Shown here in pieces: positions 5,874 to 9,585 of a stretch of 9,585 nucleotides of DNA. The position numbers and the translations under genes are program-made. Origin of the DNA: an uncultured Lachnospiraceae bacterium. GTDB lineage: Bacteria; Bacillota; Clostridia; Lachnospirales; Lachnospiraceae. Position 1 is the first letter of the stretch. Each line of letters opens with the position of its first letter. The stretch is from positions 1 through 9,585 of the forward strand of contig CAJUSQ010000101.1 in NCBI GenBank assembly GCA_910588885.1, given 5' to 3'. Under the pieces are notes generated by a model. That model saw only the letters and a list, made by a program, of their open reading frames with translations. It was not told the DNA's origin and made no database searches.

Positions 5874-6563
5874 CTACATCTTAAACCGATACCCTACACC
5901 CCAGATCGTTTCAATATACTGGGGCTTCGCCGTATTGAATTCAATCTTTTCCCGAATCTTCTTAATATGCACCGTCACGGTTGCAATATCGCCTACGGAT
6001 TCCAGATCCCAGATCTTACTGAACAGCTCCTCCTTGGTAAAGACATGGTTCGGATTCTGGGCCAAAAACGCCAGCAAGTCAAATTCCTTTGTGGTAAACT
6101 GCTTCTCCTCCCCGTTGACCCATACCCGGCGGGCGGTTTTGTCGATTTTCAGGCCCCGGATCTCCACCAGATCATTTTCCACCAGATTGCTGCCAATCAG
6201 CCGTTCGTACCGGGCCAAATGTGCTTTTACCCGGGCCACCAGCTCACTGGGGGAGAACGGCTTTGTGATGTAATCGTCCGCCCCAAGACCCAGGCCGCGG
6301 ATTTTATCAATATCATCCTTCTTGGCGGAAACCATAAGGATCGGCGTATTCTTGGCTTCCCGAATCTGCTTGCAGATATCAAACCCGTCAATTCCCGGCA
6401 GCATCAAGTCCAAAATAAACATGTCAAAATCCTCGGACATGGCCCGGGCAAGACCTACCGTTCCCGTATTTTCAATCTCTACATCAAATCCGCTTAATTC
6501 CAGATAATCCTTCTCCAAATCCGCAATCGCTACTTCATCCTCTATGATCAATACTTTACTCAT
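5874..6563 (-). CDS. OmpR/PhoB-family response regulator
   Basis: A 229-residue DNA-binding response regulator. The receiver domain (about 1-115) shows the acidic pair E8/D9, phospho-acceptor D52 in FILDLMLPGIDG, S79 of the switch and K101 in ITKPFSP. The C-terminal winged-helix effector (about 130-229) has KQFTTKEFDLLAFLAQNP, the recognition-helix region TVTVHIKKIREKIE and the closing WGVGYRF block. The start at 6563 is set by an AGGAGG site 7 bases upstream; a longer upstream reading would run back through the kinase gene. It overlaps the 3' end of the kinase gene by 8 bases, suggesting translational coupling and a cognate pair. The usual order is regulator first, so kinase-first is less common. 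Confidence 0.96.
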   Translation of the reverse strand: MSKVLIIEDEVAIADLEKDYLELSGFDVEIENTGTVGLARAMSEDFDMFILDLMLPGIDGFDICKQIREAKNTPILMVSAKKDDIDKIRGLGLGADDYITKPFSPSELVARVKAHLARYERLIGSNLVENDLVEIRGLKIDKTARRVWVNGEEKQFTTKEFDLLAFLAQNPNHVFTKEELFSKIWDLESVGDIATVTVHIKKIREKIEFNTAKPQYIETIWGVGYRFKM

Positions 6564-8034
6564 TCCGTACCTCCTGATATTTCCGAATGACAAAATACAT
6601 AATGGTTCCCGTCTGTTCTTTGCTGGTGGCCCAGATGCTGCCGCCATGGTCTTCAATAATTTTCTTCACAATGGACAGCCCGATCCCGCTGCCGCCGGTA
6701 GCCGAATTGCGGGACGCATCTGTCCGGTAAAACCGATCGAAAATAAAGGGCAGATCCTTGGCCGCAATGCCTTTTCCGTTATCCTCAATTTCCACCTGGA
6801 TAAAATCACCTACATCCCGCACCCGCATATTGATAAAGCCCCGCTGCTTATCCAGATACTTCACGGAGTTCCCCACAATATTGTTAATGACCCTCTTCAG
6901 CTGCTCCGGATCCGCAATAATCTGCACATCTTCGTCCGCATAGTTAAAATAAGCCAGGCCGATATTCTTGGCCTCCAGATCCAACGTCAGCTCCTCCACA
7001 CAGTCGTTGAAATAATCGGTCACCTGAATCCGGTTGAAATGATAAGGAATCCGATTGGTGTCGATCTTGGAATAAAGAGTCAGTTCATTGATCAGGGTAT
7101 CCATTTCATTGGCCTTGTTGTAAATCGTACGGATATACTTATCCATCTTCTCCGGGGTGTCCGCCACGCCGTCCATAATCCCTTCCACATAACCCTTAAT
7201 CGCCGTAATCGGCGTCTTCAGGTCGTGGGAAATATTGCTGATGAGGATTTTATTCTCCTTCTCGTTGCTGAGCTTCTCCTCCATGGAATCCTTCAAGCGC
7301 CCCCGCATCTCCTCAAAGCTCTGGCACAGGGCCCCTATCTCGTCTTCATTCTCCGGTTCGATGGTAAAATCCAAATTCCCCTCCTTGATATTCTCCGCCG
7401 CAATCTGGAGCTTTCGAATCGGCGTAAAAATCCCTCTGTAAATCCAGACTACCAGCATTCCCCCGGTCAGAACCAGAATCAGGATCCCCGAAAGAAGCAT
7501 ATCCAGAATCATCCGCTTGATCTCCGGAAGCATCTTATCCATAGAAGTTACAATAAACATACTCCCCGGGATTCCGTCCGGAAAAATAAAATTAATCTGC
7601 TTGCGCAGCTGCTGTTCCTCTCCGTCCACATAAAACCCGGAATTGCTGCTTACATCTTCCCGGGAATAGACAAGATAATTCTCGGTATCCACCTGATCTC
7701 CGGCATAGACCACCGTATCCCCTTTGCACACTATAAGATAAGAATATTTCCCGGTCAGCTCTTTGTTGATCCGATCCAAATACAAGGGATCTTCCAGTTT
7801 CTCCGGCGTCTCTTCCGCTACCTTCTGCAGTTCTTCATAATTCGTCTTGGTATAATGACTCAATACTCGTATGGAATTGGTAAGATATTCGTAAGGATTT
7901 GCATTCACATCGTATGCCTGACGGATTTCCTTCATCTGGAATTGGCCAAAGCCCCACAATGTGAGCCCAATCAGCATGACCGGAACAAAAATAATGATAC
8001 AGAAAGATATGATCAGCCTTGTCCGCAATTTCAT
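6556..8034 (-). CDS. Membrane sensor histidine kinase
   Basis: A 492-residue sensor kinase partnered with the overlapping response regulator. TM1 is at about residues 7-29. The extracytoplasmic sensor region (about 30-175) matches no ligand-binding fold I recognise. TM2 is at about 177-199, and HAMP at about 200-252, ending in a coiled coil. HisKA has phospho-acceptor H270 in NISHDLKTPITAIKGY. The HATPase_c domain has its N box around 383-393 (INNIVGNSVKY), G1 DNGKGI at 418-423, F box FIFDRFYR at about 430-437 and G2 GGSGIGLSIV at 447-456. All catalytic motifs are intact. A GAGGT site precedes the ATG at 8034. The signal sensed cannot be told from the sequence; the neighbouring DUF1307 lipoprotein is transcribed separately. 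Confidence 0.96.
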   Translation of the reverse strand: MKLRTRLIISFCIIIFVPVMLIGLTLWGFGQFQMKEIRQAYDVNANPYEYLTNSIRVLSHYTKTNYEELQKVAEETPEKLEDPLYLDRINKELTGKYSYLIVCKGDTVVYAGDQVDTENYLVYSREDVSSNSGFYVDGEEQQLRKQINFIFPDGIPGSMFIVTSMDKMLPEIKRMILDMLLSGILILVLTGGMLVVWIYRGIFTPIRKLQIAAENIKEGNLDFTIEPENEDEIGALCQSFEEMRGRLKDSMEEKLSNEKENKILISNISHDLKTPITAIKGYVEGIMDGVADTPEKMDKYIRTIYNKANEMDTLINELTLYSKIDTNRIPYHFNRIQVTDYFNDCVEELTLDLEAKNIGLAYFNYADEDVQIIADPEQLKRVINNIVGNSVKYLDKQRGFINMRVRDVGDFIQVEIEDNGKGIAAKDLPFIFDRFYRTDASRNSATGGSGIGLSIVKKIIEDHGGSIWATSKEQTGTIMYFVIRKYQEVRNE

Positions 8035-8063
8035 CTCGCATACCTCGTTTACATTTGACCTTA

Positions 8064-8080
8064 TTTTTGTATTATAACAA
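8064..8080 (-). promoter_or_regulatory. Extended -10 promoter of the histidine kinase operon
   Basis: On the minus strand TGTTATAATA carries a perfect TATAAT (8076-8071) preceded by TG at the extended -10 position. No good -35 hexamer lies 17 bases upstream, which fits a promoter depending on an activator or on the extended -10. The start would be near 8064, about 30 bases before the kinase ATG. Confidence 0.6.
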
Positions 8081-8107
8081 CCTTTCCCGTAAAATCCTAT
8101 GTCCTTT

Positions 8108-8136
8108 TTCTAAAAAATTCTAAAATATTTCTAAAA
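8108..8136 (-). promoter_or_regulatory. Three phased TTCTAAAA direct repeats upstream of the kinase promoter
   Basis: TTCTAAAA occurs on the plus strand at 8108-8115, 8118-8125 and 8129-8136, that is, spaced 10 and 11 bases apart (TTTTAGAA on the minus strand). OmpR/PhoB-type regulators bind tandem direct repeats about one helical turn apart. The repeats would sit at about -44 to -72 from the inferred start, a usual activator position. Binding by the downstream regulator is an inference. Confidence 0.45.
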
Positions 8137-8160
8137 CAGGAAACTCTTTTTATATTTGAG

Positions 8161-8210
8161 TAAATAAAAAGACTGCCGCACCCGAATCCTTCCGATTCCA
8201 GGTACAACAG
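8161..8210 (-). terminator. Rho-independent terminator of the DUF1307 lipoprotein gene
   Basis: On the minus strand CTGTTGTACCTGGAATC (8210-8194) pairs with GATTCGGGTGCGGCAG (8188-8173) around a 5-base loop. This gives about 16 pairs with some G-U pairs and one bulged base, and a TCTTTTTATTT tract follows. Confidence 0.85.
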
Positions 8211-8218
8211 CCCTTTTC

Positions 8219-8250
8219 TCAAAGTTTGATAAAAAATAATCAAACTTTGA
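8219..8250. repeat. Perfect 12-base inverted repeat just after the lipoprotein stop codon
   Basis: Arms TCAAAGTTTGAT (8219-8230) and ATCAAACTTTGA (8239-8250) flank an A-rich 8-base spacer. Each arm is itself close to palindromic (ATCAAA-C-TTTGAT at 8239-8251). There is no T-run directly after it on the minus strand, so it may be an mRNA 3' stability hairpin ahead of the true terminator, or a protein binding site. Confidence 0.7.
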
Positions 8251-8256
8251 TTTCTC

Positions 8257-8730
8257 TTATTCTACTTTCGTATATCCGGCTGCTTCCAAAGCGCTTCCGG
8301 TTGCCTTCAGGGAAATTCCGCTGGTGCTTCCTTCTACCTGAAGAATTCCTGCGTCCGCCAATTCCTTCACTGCGTTTCCGGTTGCATCCACTTCCAGAGT
8401 AATCTTGTAGGTCTTGTCGGTAAGGCCGCCCTCGCAGGTTACGCCTTCTACTGCCTTACAGGTCTCTACCATTGCGTCAAATCCGGCAACAGCCGCTTCA
8501 ATCTGAGTCTCATCTACATTCGTCATATCCAGTTCAATCACTTCAATCAGCTTCTGAACCTTATCACCCTTTGCTTCCAAAGTCATAGAGTCTACCGTCT
8601 TAAGCCCGGTAGTAGCCTCATCCTGCTCCATACGATAGGTTACAGTCTGTTCTTTTCCGCCGCAGGCAGCTAAAGCAAATACCATACCGATTGCTAACAA
8701 CCCTGCCACAACACGTTTGATTTTTTTCAT
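8257..8730 (-). CDS. DUF1307 family lipoprotein (YehR-like)
   Basis: A 157-residue surface-anchored lipoprotein. Residues 1-23 form a signal peptide with a KKIKR basic start, a hydrophobic core and the lipobox LAAC with C23 as the lipidated cysteine. The mature part has the DUF1307/YehR pattern: TVTYRMEQDE, a charged GDKVQKLIEVIELDM strand, VEGVTCEGGLTDKTYKITLEVD, and a C-terminal ATGSALEAAGYTKVE. The function of the family is unknown. I start at ATG 8730, preceded 8 bases earlier by AAGGAG; a GTG at 8739 overlaps that site and is rejected. It is monocistronic, with its own consensus promoter and terminator. Confidence 0.88.
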   Translation of the reverse strand: MKKIKRVVAGLLAIGMVFALAACGGKEQTVTYRMEQDEATTGLKTVDSMTLEAKGDKVQKLIEVIELDMTNVDETQIEAAVAGFDAMVETCKAVEGVTCEGGLTDKTYKITLEVDATGNAVKELADAGILQVEGSTSGISLKATGSALEAAGYTKVE

Positions 8731-8780
8731 TTTATCCACTCCTTATAATTCTTTAAAAATAGCGTATCGCTTCAAAGAGG

Positions 8781-8809
8781 ATTCTACTCCTTAGAAATAT
8801 TCCTGTCAA
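8781..8809 (-). promoter_or_regulatory. Sigma-A-type promoter of the DUF1307 lipoprotein gene
   Basis: On the minus strand a perfect TTGACA (8809-8804), a 17-base spacer and TAGAAT (8786-8781, five of six matches) lie about 50 bases before the ATG. Just upstream, TTCTTAAG and TTCTTGAAG recur 21 bases apart (8847-8876 region), a possible but unproven regulator site. Confidence 0.82.
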
Positions 8810-8890
8810 GGGTTATCCGAACATTTTTCCAAATATTCAAAGCATCTTCAAGAATTCCTTACAATTTCTTAAGAAATCCTGAATGGCTCC

Positions 8891-9541
8891 TTATTCGGCC
8901 CTGTATTTCTTCAATACCTCTGCCTTATCTACCGCTTCCCAGGGAAGATTTAGATCGTTCCGCCCAAAATGTCCGTAAGCCGCCGTCTGCTTGTAAATGG
9001 GCCTTCTTAAATCCAGCATCTTGATAATCCCGGCAGGACGAAGGTCAAAGTTTTCCCGGATAATTTCCACTAATTTCTCATCCGGCAATACCCCGGTACC
9101 GAAAGTGTCTACCATAACGGAAGTGGGCTGAGCCACGCCGATGGCATAGGACAGCTGGATTTCGCATTTTTCCGCTAAACCGGCCGCTACGATGTTCTTC
9201 GCCACATAACGCGCCGCATAGGCTGCGGAACGGTCCACCTTGGTACAGTCTTTTCCGGAAAAAGCGCCGCCGCCGTGACGTGCGTATCCGCCGTAGGTAT
9301 CTACGATAATCTTACGCCCGGTAAGCCCTGCGTCCCCGTGGGGGCCGCCGATTACGAAACGCCCTGTGGGATTGATGAAAAATTTGGTGTTTTCATCTAC
9401 CATTTCCGCCGGAAGCACTGCATCAAACACATGCTTCTTAATATCCTCATGAATCTGCTCCTGGGTTACCTCCGGGTCATGCTGAGTGGAAAGGACCACG
9501 GCTTCTAACCGTTTTGGCCTGCCGTTTTCATCATATTCCAC
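8891..9541 (-). CDS. metK: S-adenosylmethionine synthetase, C-terminal part; frame broken at 9541
   Basis: Methionine adenosyltransferase makes S-adenosylmethionine from methionine and ATP. The 217 codons visible (from VEYDENGRP) cover the end of the central domain and the C-terminal domain of an approximately 395-residue enzyme. Signatures include GGPHGDAGLTGRKIIVDTYG, the glycine-rich loop RHGGGAFSGKD and TKVDRSAAYAARY. A GTG at 9541 is simply the valine codon of the domain, not a real start. Directly upstream the frame meets a TAA (9553-9551), and none of the three minus-strand frames of 9542-9585 gives the expected MetK residues (a PDGK-QVT-like block). The 5' half is therefore missing here by rearrangement, contig-end chimera or error. 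The stop at 8891 has no obvious terminator behind it. Confidence 0.93.
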   Translation of the reverse strand: MEYDENGRPKRLEAVVLSTQHDPEVTQEQIHEDIKKHVFDAVLPAEMVDENTKFFINPTGRFVIGGPHGDAGLTGRKIIVDTYGGYARHGGGAFSGKDCTKVDRSAAYAARYVAKNIVAAGLAEKCEIQLSYAIGVAQPTSVMVDTFGTGVLPDEKLVEIIRENFDLRPAGIIKMLDLRRPIYKQTAAYGHFGRNDLNLPWEAVDKAEVLKKYRAE

Positions 9542-9585
9542 AGGACGTCCTTAAAAACCGGGAAAATTCCCGTTACAAGGACTGG

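Noticed and set aside
6544..8058. A 504-codon open frame on the plus strand.
   Set aside because: It is exactly antisense to the histidine kinase, whose HisKA and HATPase motifs are intact. The translation is low-complexity in I, H, P and R and resembles no family.

Overview
The window looks like a chromosomal segment from a low-to-mid GC Gram-positive anaerobe of the class Clostridia, most likely Lachnospiraceae-like. This is inferred from a T-box-controlled short-form prolyl-tRNA synthetase, a YtvI-type sporulation membrane protein, strong AGGAGG ribosome binding sites, a DUF1307 lipoprotein and a MetK of the clostridial kind. Apart from a small hicAB locus and two mobile-element scraps on the plus strand, every gene reads on the minus strand.

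Right to left, in the direction of most transcription: 8891-9541 is the C-terminal part of metK, whose frame is cut at 9541 by about 44 bases that do not encode MetK. 8257-8730 is a DUF1307 lipoprotein with a consensus promoter and a strong terminator. 8034-4006 looks like one transcription unit: a membrane sensor histidine kinase, an OmpR-type response regulator overlapping it by 8 bases, an RluA-family pseudouridine synthase and a YtvI-like AI-2E-family membrane protein. The unit has an extended -10 promoter, and upstream of it three TTCTAAAA boxes spaced 10 and 11 bases apart, a plausible autoregulatory site for the response regulator.

2950-3865 is an accessory patch. On the plus strand it holds the N-terminal scrap of an IS4-type transposase, joined to the last ~57 bases of a group II intron, then a hicA toxin gene broken by a one-base frameshift, an intact hicB antitoxin gene and a clean terminator. 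1618-3048 (minus) is an AAA-ATPase/PD-(D/E)XK nuclease gene that has lost its N-terminus, including the Walker A motif, at the mobile-element junction. Its 3' end lies in four tandem copies of a 19-20 base repeat.

1-1505 carries proS (C-terminus beyond the left edge) behind a T-box leader with a likely CCC proline specifier. The proS promoter is nested inside the terminator hairpin of the preceding gene.

I found no convincing intact undescribed system. The most interesting signals are the ATPase/IS/intron mosaic, the orphaned antitoxin, the nested terminator-promoter and the phased repeats in front of the two-component operon.
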